Assembly: GCA_022709695.1 (NCBI GenBank)
Contig: JAKLII010000009.1
Coordinates: 108,925-172,924 of the forward strand
Reading direction: 5' to 3'
DNA from: Bacteroidota bacterium
GTDB taxonomy: Bacteria; Bacteroidota; Bacteroidia; Bacteroidales; SKPS01
Length of the DNA stretch: 64,000 nucleotides
A program made the translations under genes and the position numbers. The notes beneath the pieces are model-generated. The model did no database searches and was not told the origin of the DNA. It saw only the letters and a program-made list of their open reading frames with translations. Positions 40,883 through 49,738 of the stretch are shown here, one piece after another. Position 1 is the first letter of the stretch. Each line of letters opens with the position of its first letter.

Positions 40883-42517
40883 CTACAGCACCGGGCCGGC
40901 GGCTACGAGGCGTTTCCCTTCAGGGGTATCGGTAAAGCGGACGAAATTATCCACAAATTTCTTTGCAAGGGAGAGGCGTGCCTGATCGTAGGCCTCCTTG
41001 TCTGTCCAGGTATTTCTGGGGTTAAGAATATGGCTGTCAACCCCTTCGAGTGCCACCGGTATCTGGAGGTTAAACACCGCGAAATTGGCTGAAGGAGCCT
41101 TGTCAAGGGTACCATCGAGGATGGCAGTGATGATCTTGCGGGTTGAAGGCAGGTCGATTCGCTTCCCCGTACCATATGCCCCACCGGTCCATCCGGTATT
41201 AACCAGATAGGCTGTTGAGCCGTGCAGATCCATCTTCTTTGCCAGCTCCTCGGCGTAGCGTGTGGGGTGCAGCAGGAGGAACGGTGCTCCGAAAGCGGAG
41301 GAGAAGGTGGGCGAAGGTTCAACAATGCCCCGTTCCGTACCGGCCACCTTGGCGGTATATCCGCTCAGGAAATAATACATGGTCTGGTCGCGGGTGAGGC
41401 GGGAAACCGGAGGCAGGATACCAAAGGCATCTGCAGTAAGGAAAATGATATGCTTTGGATGCCCCCCCTTGGAAACCGGTTTTACGATATTGCTGATATG
41501 GTAGATCGGATAGGAAACCCTGGTGTTCTCTGTTTTGGAGGTATCCCTGAAGTCGATGGCCCCATTGGCATCAAACACCACATTTTCGAGCAGCGCATCT
41601 CTTTTGATGGCATCATAAATATCGGGTTCCTTTTCATGGGTCAGGTCGACACATTTGGCATAGCACCCCCCTTCGAAGTTAAAGATCCCGTCGTCGTCCC
41701 AGCCGTGCTCGTCGTCCCCGATCAATTGGCGGCCGGGGTCTGCACTCAGGGTGGTCTTTCCGGTACCTGACAATCCGAAGAAGATCGCAGTATCGCCATC
41801 CTTGCCCATATTGGCAGAGCAGTGCATGGCTGCAATTCCCCGGAGGGGGAGGAAGTAGTTCATAATGGAGAAGAACCCCTTTTTGATCTCACCGCCGTAC
41901 CAGCTTCCACCAACCACAGCCATCCGCCTGCCGATGTTGAAGGCCACAAAAACCTCGGAGTTGAGGTTCATGGCTTTCCAGTCGGGGTTCACGGTTTTAC
42001 AGGCATGCAGCATCACAAAGTCGGGTTCAAAGGTTTCCAGTTCCTCCTCTGTGGGGCGTATAAACATATTTTTCACAAAATGGGATGCCCATGCAATTTC
42101 CGAAATCACCCTGATCCGCAGCCTGGTATCGGGGTTGGCGCCACAATAGGCATCCGTAACATACAGCCTCTTTCCGCTCAGCTGCTTCTGCCCCAGGGCA
42201 AGGAGCTTTTCCCAGGTCTCTGTCGTGATGGCCTTGTTGTCGGAGCCTTTACGGTCGGGACCTGCCCACCACACATTGGGTCTTGCCACAGGTTCATCCA
42301 CAATGTATTTGTCTTTGGGGGAACGACCGGTAAAAATCCCCGTATCCACAGCTACGGCGCCGGTATTGGTGATAAAACCGCGCTCATAGCCTTCGAGTGA
42401 AGGATCTGTTTCGTGTTGAAAGAGTTCATCGTACGAAAGGTTGTGGTAAACCTTTTCCGGCTGATGAATACCATACTGCTGCAATTGCAGAAATAACTTA
42501 TCAGTGTTGATTGCCAT
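40883..42517 (-). CDS. pckA: Phosphoenolpyruvate carboxykinase (ATP)
   Basis: A 544-residue ATP-dependent PEPCK. Substrate-binding [11 protein letters not shown] near residue 60, kinase motif [11 protein letters not shown] with following DDEHGW, and the long C-terminal block ending RLVAAGPVL. It converts oxaloacetate and ATP to PEP and CO2, or the reverse in fermentative Bacteroidota. The -7 box TAAGTTTG (42574-42581) is 57 nt before the start. Confidence 0.97.
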   Translation of the reverse strand: MAINTDKLFLQLQQYGIHQPEKVYHNLSYDELFQHETDPSLEGYERGFITNTGAVAVDTGIFTGRSPKDKYIVDEPVARPNVWWAGPDRKGSDNKAITTETWEKLLALGQKQLSGKRLYVTDAYCGANPDTRLRIRVISEIAWASHFVKNMFIRPTEEELETFEPDFVMLHACKTVNPDWKAMNLNSEVFVAFNIGRRMAVVGGSWYGGEIKKGFFSIMNYFLPLRGIAAMHCSANMGKDGDTAIFFGLSGTGKTTLSADPGRQLIGDDEHGWDDDGIFNFEGGCYAKCVDLTHEKEPDIYDAIKRDALLENVVFDANGAIDFRDTSKTENTRVSYPIYHISNIVKPVSKGGHPKHIIFLTADAFGILPPVSRLTRDQTMYYFLSGYTAKVAGTERGIVEPSPTFSSAFGAPFLLLHPTRYAEELAKKMDLHGSTAYLVNTGWTGGAYGTGKRIDLPSTRKIITAILDGTLDKAPSANFAVFNLQIPVALEGVDSHILNPRNTWTDKEAYDQARLSLAKKFVDNFVRFTDTPEGKRLVAAGPVL

Positions 42518-42573
42518 AATGATAATAATGTTATAGGGTTTTTGTATTGAATTTTATTATGAAAAGCAGCAGC

Positions 42574-42581
42574 CAAACTTA
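42574..42581 (-). promoter_or_regulatory. Candidate -7 box for pckA (TAAGTTTG)
   Basis: Exact TAnnTTTG on the minus strand, 57 nt before the pckA start. The -33 side is AT-rich without a clear TTTG. Confidence 0.4.
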
Positions 42582-42608
42582 TTACCTTTTTTTGGAATAA
42601 CCATATAT

Positions 42609-42642
42609 GAACCGGGAGAAATGTTCCGGAAAATCCCGGTTC
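42609..42642 (-). terminator. Stem-loop between threonine aldolase and pckA genes
   Basis: GAACCGGGA (42609-42617) pairs with TCCCGGTTC (42634-42642), 16-nt loop, 26 nt after the threonine aldolase stop. No U tract follows directly, so termination is only possible. Confidence 0.35.
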
Positions 42643-42667
42643 CGTCTTGCCCTGCACAAAAGCGCTT

Positions 42668-43690
42668 TCAGCACTCCTCAGGCAGGGAATCCAGCAAAAT
42701 TTCCAGTTGCTGGTCATCGAACCCCAGATGGGTCACGAACCTTACGAGATATTTGCCGAAGGTGACACAATGGATCCCTCTTTCCCCCATCATTTTCACA
42801 AATCCTGCAGCCGGTTTCTCATCAGCCATCTCGAAGATTACGATATTGGTCTCGATCGGGTATACTGATTTCACAAAGGATCTGCCTTCCAGTGCCCTGC
42901 CTATTGCTTTAGCCCGGCGGTGGTCATCCGAAAGGCGTTCCACATGATGGTCAAGAGCATAAATCCCTGCTGCTGCCAGATAGCCTGCCTGCCGCCAGCC
43001 TCCACCCATCACCTTCCGGAACCTCCGTGCTTTTTGGATCAGATCTGCATCACCAAGCAACAGGGATCCCACCGGGCACCCCAGTCCTTTGGAGAGGCAC
43101 ACGGAGATGGAATCGAAAACATGCCCGTAGTCTGCAGCCGTTTGTGCCGTTTCTGCCAGTGCATTGAACAGGCGGGCTCCGTCGAGGTGCAATGCCAGCC
43201 CGTGCTGATCGCATACTTCCCGGATCTTTAGTATCTCACCAAAATCGTACAGGCTTCCTCCCCCTTTGTTTACGGTATTTTCCAGGGATACCAGCCTGGT
43301 CAGAGGCTGATGCACATCCCGGGGATTATTGATGGCCTCTCCGATCTGGTCTACACTAAGCCTGCCGCGATCGCCCTGCAGGGTCCTGACAGAGGAAAAG
43401 GCATTCAGGGCGATCCCGCCACCTTCATACAGGTAGACGTGGGACAGGGAGTCACAGATCACCTCATTTCCGGGAGCACAGTGTACCCTTACCGCAAGCT
43501 GGTTCGACATGGTACCTGAGACGCAAAACAACGCCTCCTCCATTCCGAACAGAGCTGCTGCCTTCTTTTCAAGGGCGATCACTGTCGGATCATCCCCGAA
43601 CACATCGTCACCCACTTCGGCTGCCAGCATTGCCGCCAGCATCTCAGGGGTGGGCTTGGTCACCGTATCACTTCTGAGGTCAATCTGCAT
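42668..43690 (-). CDS. ltaE: Low-specificity L-threonine aldolase
   Basis: A 340-residue PLP enzyme of the beta-eliminating lyase family. N-terminus [16 protein letters not shown] is the family start; the PLP lysine is in [26 protein letters not shown] holds the Asp/Arg pair. It splits L-threonine to glycine and acetaldehyde. Divergent from the ornithine aminotransferase gene. Confidence 0.93.
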   Translation of the reverse strand: MQIDLRSDTVTKPTPEMLAAMLAAEVGDDVFGDDPTVIALEKKAAALFGMEEALFCVSGTMSNQLAVRVHCAPGNEVICDSLSHVYLYEGGGIALNAFSSVRTLQGDRGRLSVDQIGEAINNPRDVHQPLTRLVSLENTVNKGGGSLYDFGEILKIREVCDQHGLALHLDGARLFNALAETAQTAADYGHVFDSISVCLSKGLGCPVGSLLLGDADLIQKARRFRKVMGGGWRQAGYLAAAGIYALDHHVERLSDDHRRAKAIGRALEGRSFVKSVYPIETNIVIFEMADEKPAAGFVKMMGERGIHCVTFGKYLVRFVTHLGFDDQQLEILLDSLPEEC

Positions 43691-43736
43691 GTCTCATTGT
43701 TTTTAAGAATGGGGCAAAAGTATTGATAAAATCCGG

Positions 43737-43744
43737 TATCTTTG
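43737..43744 (+). promoter_or_regulatory. Candidate -7 box for rocD (TATCTTTG)
   Basis: Exact TAnnTTTG, 47 nt before the start of the aminotransferase gene, in the spacer shared with the divergent ltaE. Confidence 0.45.
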
Positions 43745-43791
43745 CCCCGATAAAAGCGCAAACATCAATCATTCACATAAATACAAAAGTC

Positions 43792-45015
43792 ATGTTTCAG
43801 AAAATCACATCGCAGCAAGCCATCGAACTGGAGGACAGGTACGGTGCACACAATTACCACCCACTGCCGGTAGTGCTATCCAAAGGAAAGGGAGCAAAGG
43901 TATGGGATGCGGAAGGCAAGGAATATTACGACTTCCTTTCGGCCTATTCCGCAGTGAACCAGGGGCATTGCCATCCAAAAATCGTAAAGGCGATGCAGGA
44001 GCAGGCCGAGACCCTCACCCTTACTTCCAGGGCATTTTACAATGATGTACTGGGTGTATATGAGAAATACATTACCGAATATTTTGGCTATGACAGGGTA
44101 TTGCCTATGAATACCGGCGTTGAAGCTGATGAGACTGCGCTTAAGCTCTGCCGCAAGTGGGGGTATCTGAAAAAAGGGATCCCTCAGAACCAGGCTAAGA
44201 TTGTGGCGTGCGAGAACAACTTCCATGGCCGCACCATCACCATCATCTCGATAAGTACCGACCCTGATGCTTTCAGTGATTATGGCCCCTTTACACCGGG
44301 CTTTGTGACGATCCCCTACAATGACCTGGAAGCGCTTGAGCGTGCGCTGAAAGATCCGAATGTGGCAGGTTTCCTGGTAGAACCGATCCAGGGTGAAGCC
44401 GGAGTATATGTTCCGGAAGACGGATACCTGAAGAAATCATACGATCTCTGCAAAAAGCACAACGTGCTTTTCATCGCCGACGAGGTTCAGACCGGTATTG
44501 CCCGTACAGGGAAGCTTCTTGCCTGCGACCACGAAGGTGTCCGCCCCGACATTCTGATCCTGGGGAAGGCCCTCTCCGGGGGTGCTATGCCGGTAAGTGC
44601 GGTACTGGCCGATGATGAGATCATGCTCACCATCAAGCCGGGGCAGCATGGTTCCACCTTTGGCGGAAATCCGCTGGCAGGACGCGTAGCCATCGCAGCA
44701 CTGGAAGTAGTAAAAGAGGAAAAGCTGGCTGAACGGGCCACCTACCTGGGTGAAATCTTCCGTCAGAAAATGCGCGAAATCGATTCGCCCATGATTGAGC
44801 TGGTTCGTGGTAAAGGATTGCTCAATGCTGTGGTAATCAAGCCACAGAATGGCAAAGAAGCCTGGGATATATGCATGAAGATGGCTGAAAACGGCGTACT
44901 GGCAAAGCCGACCCACGGACATATCATCCGGTTTGCACCACCCCTTGTCATTTCCGAAGAGGAGCTTCTGGATGCCATTGAAAGGATTGAAAAATCGATC
45001 CTCTCCTTTACCTGA
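43792..45015 (+). CDS. rocD: Ornithine-oxo-acid aminotransferase
   Basis: A 407-residue class III aminotransferase. [15 protein letters not shown] near the start, [14 protein letters not shown] for cofactor binding, [14 protein letters not shown], and PLP lysine in [14 protein letters not shown], together typical of ornithine aminotransferase (not of acetylornithine enzymes). It links ornithine with glutamate semialdehyde and proline/arginine metabolism. ATG 43792 gives the normal family start; the in-frame 43723 start would read through the promoter. Confidence 0.93.
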   Translation: MFQKITSQQAIELEDRYGAHNYHPLPVVLSKGKGAKVWDAEGKEYYDFLSAYSAVNQGHCHPKIVKAMQEQAETLTLTSRAFYNDVLGVYEKYITEYFGYDRVLPMNTGVEADETALKLCRKWGYLKKGIPQNQAKIVACENNFHGRTITIISISTDPDAFSDYGPFTPGFVTIPYNDLEALERALKDPNVAGFLVEPIQGEAGVYVPEDGYLKKSYDLCKKHNVLFIADEVQTGIARTGKLLACDHEGVRPDILILGKALSGGAMPVSAVLADDEIMLTIKPGQHGSTFGGNPLAGRVAIAALEVVKEEKLAERATYLGEIFRQKMREIDSPMIELVRGKGLLNAVVIKPQNGKEAWDICMKMAENGVLAKPTHGHIIRFAPPLVISEEELLDAIERIEKSILSFT

Positions 45016-45034
45016 GCATCTTCAGCTGTCCTTT

Positions 45035-45988
45035 TCAGGGCGCATCCCTGATGCATCGCACCGAATACCCGAACCCAATGTTGGCATACAGGGTTGTGGC
45101 AATGCCGTCGTATGCGCTTAGGGAGACCCCCCAGGCATTTCCCATGTTATAGGTTGTGCTGGTCCAGAAATACCCGTAATATCCCTGATTGGCGAAAATT
45201 CCGTATTCGCTGCGGGAGCCTCCGGGTAATGCCGTGAACCCCGATGTGTTGGTGGCATCGGTATTTTGGTTAAACCAGTGGGAGTTACCCGATTCCTTCA
45301 GCTTGCTGCCGGCTTCCGTTTCACCTCCCAGAAAAGTGATCAGTTCATTCCACTCTGCATTGGCAGGAACATGCCATCCATGCGGGCACAGCCCTGCAGG
45401 ATTCGATACCGCATGCCATTTGTAGAGTGCCCCGTAGATCTCTTTTTGCGAAGGATCATTGTTATACCAGGTATAGGCTCCCGTGCTGTTGGCGTACCAT
45501 GCATTATCGTCAGTCACATGTTCAACCGGCGTTCCGTTGGTGTATTTTGTGGTACGCAGGTTCTCTGACATCCACACCTGATTGCCAATCTGTACGGTGT
45601 TGTATACATTACCATCGGCATCGGCAAGGCTCGTACTGAAAACCACCTCGTTACCGTAGGAAGTGCCCGCTTTATTGGTGGCATAGGCCCTGACGTAATA
45701 GGTAGTGCTGGGCGAAAGCCCTGTTATGGAGCTTGTAAACGACCCGGTCCCTTTCCCCTCTTCGGTTTTACTTTTGGCGATGGTAGGGTTTGGAGCCGTG
45801 CTCCAACAGACCCCTTTTTCCCTGATGGCTCCTCCTCCATCCGAAGTGATGTTTCCGCCTGCAGAGGCCGAATTCGGGGTAATGGCAGTAACCACGGCGG
45901 TGGTTAACACCGGGAGTTCAACCTTGGCGCAGGAAAAAAATGTGGCGAGAAGAACAGGTACCAACCCAATGACAAGATTACTTTTCAT
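45035..45988 (-). CDS. FISUMP-domain lipoprotein with fibronectin type III-like domain
   Basis: A 317-residue lipoprotein (lipobox FFSC, Cys20). Residues about 28-120 are an Fn3-like module of the kind ending SPSTTYYVRAYATNKAGTSYGNEVVFST. The rest is a FISUMP domain (Fibrobacter succinogenes major paralogous domain): GNQVWMSENLRTTKYTNGT, LCPHGWHVPANAEWNELITFLGG, FTALPGGSR and the final SVRCIRD. Such proteins are exposed on the surface; the function is unknown. Two others lie at 57778 and 60338. The gene is convergent with rocD, 19 nt away. Confidence 0.88.
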   Translation of the reverse strand: MKSNLVIGLVPVLLATFFSCAKVELPVLTTAVVTAITPNSASAGGNITSDGGGAIREKGVCWSTAPNPTIAKSKTEEGKGTGSFTSSITGLSPSTTYYVRAYATNKAGTSYGNEVVFSTSLADADGNVYNTVQIGNQVWMSENLRTTKYTNGTPVEHVTDDNAWYANSTGAYTWYNNDPSQKEIYGALYKWHAVSNPAGLCPHGWHVPANAEWNELITFLGGETEAGSKLKESGNSHWFNQNTDATNTSGFTALPGGSRSEYGIFANQGYYGYFWTSTTYNMGNAWGVSLSAYDGIATTLYANIGFGYSVRCIRDAP

Positions 45989-46126
45989 GAGCAGGTTGTT
46001 TTAATATTCCTGCTAAGATAATGAATTTCAATCCCTGAGTCAAGTGAAAAATACCGAATCCCCGGATATCCGCACGTTTATTCTGCTTTTCTGAATATAT
46101 ACTACCTTCGCTCAAAATTTACCTTT

Positions 46127-47737
46127 ATGAAATCCCGCTTTACCCTGATAATCCTTGCTTTTATATGCGGACTTCTGCAGGCACATGCCCAGGCTGATTC
46201 TTCTGCGATCGCACGTATTATTGCCGCAGGCACCACCGACAACCATACCATGGAGCATCTCGATATACTCTGCAACCGCATCGGTGGCAGACTTATCGGT
46301 TCCAGCGCCTACGATATTGCAGCGGAATGGGCAGCAGAGGAGATGAGGGGCTGGGGTATTGAAGTGGTGATGGATTCTGTGGGAGCGCTGCCGGTAGGTT
46401 TTAACCGTGGCCCCTGGTTCGGGCGGATGCTCTCTGAAGATGGCATGATCCTGCATTTTGCCACACCTGCCTACACTTCGGGCACCAAAGGGGTGCAGAG
46501 CGGCCATGTACTGATTGAACCCAAAACCCAGGCAGAATTCGACCGGATGAAAGGGAGGCTGAAAGGGGCATGGGTGCTGGTAGGAGGTGAAAGCAAGGGA
46601 TGGCCCATCGACTTTTCGGAAAAGGGTGACCACCGAAGAGATTCGGTGAAGCTTGTCAATCTTGAAATCGAAAAGAAAAACAACGAAATACGCAGGGAGT
46701 TCTGGCGCACCCGTACGGTGGATCTGCGGAAAGAGCTCCTCCCTTTTTCTGATGAACCTGCCATATTCTATAAGGAGATGGTTGAAGCCGGTATCCTGGG
46801 CATCATCCAGTCGGCTCCGGTGCCGATCGCTGCTTTGTACGACCGCAACAACGTCATGCAGATGCACTGGGACAGCCTTCCATCCGTACCGGACATCAAA
46901 CTGGACGAAAATCAGTATAAAATCATCGAGCAGATGGCAAAGGAGCGGCGGGATTTTGAGCTTGAATTTGACATACGAAACCATTTCAGGCCCGGACCGG
47001 TACCTTATTGCAACGTAACCGGCATCATTCCGGGCACAGAATTCCCCGACGAATATGTTATCCTGAGTGCACACCTGGATGCCTACGATGTGGCAACCGG
47101 GGGAGTGGATGATGGCTCGGGTGTGTCGCCGGTGATGGAAGCTGCCCGGCTGATCATGCTTTCAGGGGCCAGACCCAAACGTACCATCCTCATCACTCTG
47201 TGGGCCGGCGAGGAATTCGGCCTGCTGGGCTCGCAGAGTTGGGTTGACCGTAACCCTGATAAGATGGCAAAGATCTCCAATATGTTCAACCGCGACGGCG
47301 GCCCGCTGCCACCAACAGGGATGTCGGTCAGCGATTCGATGTGGGACGATATGACGGAAGTTTGCAAATATGTAAACACCATCAACCCCGACATTCCTTT
47401 TACCCTTACCCGGAGGACTCCTTCACCCAAACCGGATAAAGCATCCGGCTCCGACAGCGGCCCCTTTGCCGTTGCCGGAGTACCAACTATGGGCTTTACC
47501 CTTACGGATATCAAAGGGTATAATTTCGATTACATGGAGATCTGGCACACCGAACGGGATCTCTACACCAGGAGCATACCTGAATATCAGGAGCATGCAG
47601 CCGTGGTGACGGCAGTGGCCGCCCTGGGGGTGGCCTGCCTTGACCATCCGTTATCACGCGAAGGGTACTACACCACCCCTCCTGTCGAACAGGAAAAACC
47701 TGCCGGCAAATCACCCAAAAAAGGGAAAAAGAATTAA
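46127..47737 (+). CDS. Secreted M28-family zinc aminopeptidase
   Basis: A 536-residue protein with a signal peptide (about 4-22, cleavage after AQA) and a PA-like inserted region (about 100-200). The M28 domain has zinc ligands in LSAHLDAYDVATGGVDDGSG (His and Asp), then GEEFGLLGS (Glu pair), followed by the Asp and His ligands in MFNRDGG and the late EIWHTERD segment. It should cut amino-terminal residues from peptides outside the cytoplasm. The C-terminal tail is Lys/Pro-rich. Confidence 0.9.
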   Translation: MKSRFTLIILAFICGLLQAHAQADSSAIARIIAAGTTDNHTMEHLDILCNRIGGRLIGSSAYDIAAEWAAEEMRGWGIEVVMDSVGALPVGFNRGPWFGRMLSEDGMILHFATPAYTSGTKGVQSGHVLIEPKTQAEFDRMKGRLKGAWVLVGGESKGWPIDFSEKGDHRRDSVKLVNLEIEKKNNEIRREFWRTRTVDLRKELLPFSDEPAIFYKEMVEAGILGIIQSAPVPIAALYDRNNVMQMHWDSLPSVPDIKLDENQYKIIEQMAKERRDFELEFDIRNHFRPGPVPYCNVTGIIPGTEFPDEYVILSAHLDAYDVATGGVDDGSGVSPVMEAARLIMLSGARPKRTILITLWAGEEFGLLGSQSWVDRNPDKMAKISNMFNRDGGPLPPTGMSVSDSMWDDMTEVCKYVNTINPDIPFTLTRRTPSPKPDKASGSDSGPFAVAGVPTMGFTLTDIKGYNFDYMEIWHTERDLYTRSIPEYQEHAAVVTAVAALGVACLDHPLSREGYYTTPPVEQEKPAGKSPKKGKKN

Positions 47738-47796
47738 CCCTGTTCCTGTTCAAACCTGATCCTGCATCTGGTAACGCCGATTTTTCACAAGGAGTT

Positions 47797-47826
47797 TTTG
47801 CATTGTCGGGGTTATGTTTATTTTTG
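47797..47826 (+). promoter_or_regulatory. Promoter of the wtp-type gene cluster (TTTG, 18-nt spacer, TATTTTTG)
   Basis: -33 TTTG (47797-47800) and -7 TATTTTTG (47819-47826) with 18-nt spacing, 34 nt before the lipoprotein start at 47861. This is the most complete Bacteroidota promoter I could find in the window, placed at the head of the nine-gene run. Confidence 0.55.
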
Positions 47827-47860
47827 CATATCGATTTTTAACCAAATCCAGCCGGTGTAC

Positions 47861-48787
47861 ATGAAGAAATATCTGCCTGTTATTGTGATGGTCGCCGGAT
47901 TCCTTATCCCGGCTTTGTACAGCTGTAAAGATGATGAGACCCATAATCCCCCTGTAATCAATATGATTGCTGATTCAGGAACCATTTCCGACGGCGACAC
48001 GGTGGCAGTGGGATACCCGGTACGGTTTCGGATCAGCGCAACAGCAGCAGATGGCAACATCACCAACCTCACCATTAAAAAAGTGGCAGATGGGAAGACG
48101 AAAACCATGCTGGATTCCGGCATGAATTCAGAAGGATTTGATCAGACCTTTACCTTTTATCAGGGAGTGGAACCTGAAGCTGAATGGGTGGTTTCTGTGA
48201 TGGACAGAAACCGGCAGCAGGCTTCAATATCTTTTACCATTTACAAGGATCCACTTTCAACCTTCGGAGGTATCAGGGAATGGAGTGCCATCAGGCTGGG
48301 GTACCAGGGGAACCAGACTTTAGGGCATTTCTTTCTGCCTGATCCCGACAAGATCTACCTGGAAGATTCAGCCGGCATGTTTCAGGACAAGGTGGATTTC
48401 CTGGTGTATTTCAATTACCGCGACGACAACGGGATTATGAAACCCTCCCCTACTTTTTCATCACCCGGCGAGGAACCTTCCTGCACAGGGGAATTGTACG
48501 CCGAGTATTACCCGTTTCTGTGCAACTGGACTACACGGAACTACACCAAGTACGACATCAGGGCCGTGAACGGTGTAACTGCAGAGATGTATGATGCAGC
48601 CCATAACGACAGCCTGCTGATTGTATCGTATGATGATGTCTGGGGTAAGAAGAAGTACAAATGGGCGATGCCCGGGACCTTTATCCCCTTTCAGACCGCA
48701 ACAGGGAAGAAAGGGATAATAAGGGTTATTGAAGCCGACACTACTGAAACCGGAAGTATTTTATTTTCCATGAAAATGCAGTTATAA
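47861..48787 (+). CDS. Lipoprotein with Ig-like region, first gene of the oxyanion cluster
   Basis: A 308-residue lipoprotein (lipobox LYSC, Cys22). Residues about 30-125 form an Ig-like or cadherin-like strand-rich module (VGYPVRFRISATAADGNITNL). The rest (about 135-308) has a strand pattern with aromatic residues and no family I know. It has an ideal promoter upstream and the T9SS gene follows at 22 nt. Possibly a surface partner of the TonB receptor; unknown otherwise. Confidence 0.7.
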   Translation: MKKYLPVIVMVAGFLIPALYSCKDDETHNPPVINMIADSGTISDGDTVAVGYPVRFRISATAADGNITNLTIKKVADGKTKTMLDSGMNSEGFDQTFTFYQGVEPEAEWVVSVMDRNRQQASISFTIYKDPLSTFGGIREWSAIRLGYQGNQTLGHFFLPDPDKIYLEDSAGMFQDKVDFLVYFNYRDDNGIMKPSPTFSSPGEEPSCTGELYAEYYPFLCNWTTRNYTKYDIRAVNGVTAEMYDAAHNDSLLIVSYDDVWGKKKYKWAMPGTFIPFQTATGKKGIIRVIEADTTETGSILFSMKMQL

Positions 48788-48809
48788 CCACCTAAACAAA
48801 CTCAACATT

Positions 48810-49676
48810 ATGAAATTGAAAACTTTACTTTCAGCATTTGCTGTTATGGTTGCCTGTATGGGATTGCAGGCACAAAACGACACCCTGATCGGATTTGATT
48901 TTTCCGATTCGACCAACGCCGGATTTACGGCCAACTACGGGTTACCGGGGAACCTGAGCTACGACGTCAGGGCGGAAGATTCACTGGGAACCACGCGGCC
49001 CCTGAGTTACACCAACGGTGCTGCCAATTTTGCAGCCACAGCTACCGGATGGGATGGCGGAGCCGATAACAAGTTCTGGTCTGTGAAATTCAAGGCAGAC
49101 GGATACACCAATATCAGGGTTTCCGGTAAGCTTTCATCGGGCGGAAATAAACCAGGCCCCAAAAACTGGAAGATTCAGGCAAGAAAAAGTGGCGGCGCAT
49201 GGGTTGACATTACCGGAGGTACCATTACCATTGCCAACGACTGGACTACCGGCGTTGTTACCGATCTTGCATTGCCGGCAAGTTTCGACCTTCCGGGCAC
49301 CACGTCGCTCTATATCCGATGGATCATGACCTCCAACGAATCGGTCACAGGGCCGGCCGTTCTGGCGGATGGGATCTGCAAGATTGATGACATCCTTATT
49401 ACCGGCACCAGCAGTGTTGGAATCGAAGACAACCTTTTCAGCTTCAGCACCAAAGTGTACCCGAACCCTGCCTCGGATTTCATTATGATTGAATCTCCCG
49501 TATCAGCCGGGGTTGCAGTGCTCATGGATTCCCGCGGAGCTGAAGCAGCCGCTGTATCCATCGGAGGAAATCAGGTAAGGATGGATCTTGGCTCCCTAGA
49601 ACCGGGCATTTATGTTCTGGTCATCAGAGCAGAAAACGAATCACAGGTTCTGTATAAGAAGGTGGTGGTACTGTAA
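48810..49676 (+). CDS. Secreted protein with T9SS type A sorting domain
   Basis: A 288-residue protein with a signal peptide (1-21, cleavage after LQA). The middle (about 25-205) is a jelly-roll-like beta domain with many Gly/Thr residues. The sorting domain begins at about 214 (VYPNPASDFIMIES) and ends EPGIYVLVIRAENESQVLYKKVVV. It is expected at the cell surface through T9SS. It lies 22 nt after the lipoprotein gene and 62 nt before the TonB receptor gene, with a stem-loop between. Confidence 0.8.
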   Translation: MKLKTLLSAFAVMVACMGLQAQNDTLIGFDFSDSTNAGFTANYGLPGNLSYDVRAEDSLGTTRPLSYTNGAANFAATATGWDGGADNKFWSVKFKADGYTNIRVSGKLSSGGNKPGPKNWKIQARKSGGAWVDITGGTITIANDWTTGVVTDLALPASFDLPGTTSLYIRWIMTSNESVTGPAVLADGICKIDDILITGTSSVGIEDNLFSFSTKVYPNPASDFIMIESPVSAGVAVLMDSRGAEAAAVSIGGNQVRMDLGSLEPGIYVLVIRAENESQVLYKKVVVL

Positions 49677-49704
49677 CCGTACTGCCGGGTTTTTCTTCAT
49701 CGCT

Positions 49705-49731
49705 GATGCCGGCACTCATTCTGCCGGCATC
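49705..49731 (+). terminator. Stem-loop between T9SS gene and TonB receptor gene
   Basis: GATGCCGGCA (49705-49714) and TGCCGGCATC (49722-49731) are perfect 10-bp arms with a 7-nt loop, then ATTTTA. It is 8 nt from the chosen start codon of the receptor, so it could be partial termination or control of the receptor's translation. Confidence 0.5.
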
Positions 49732-49738
49732 ATTTTAC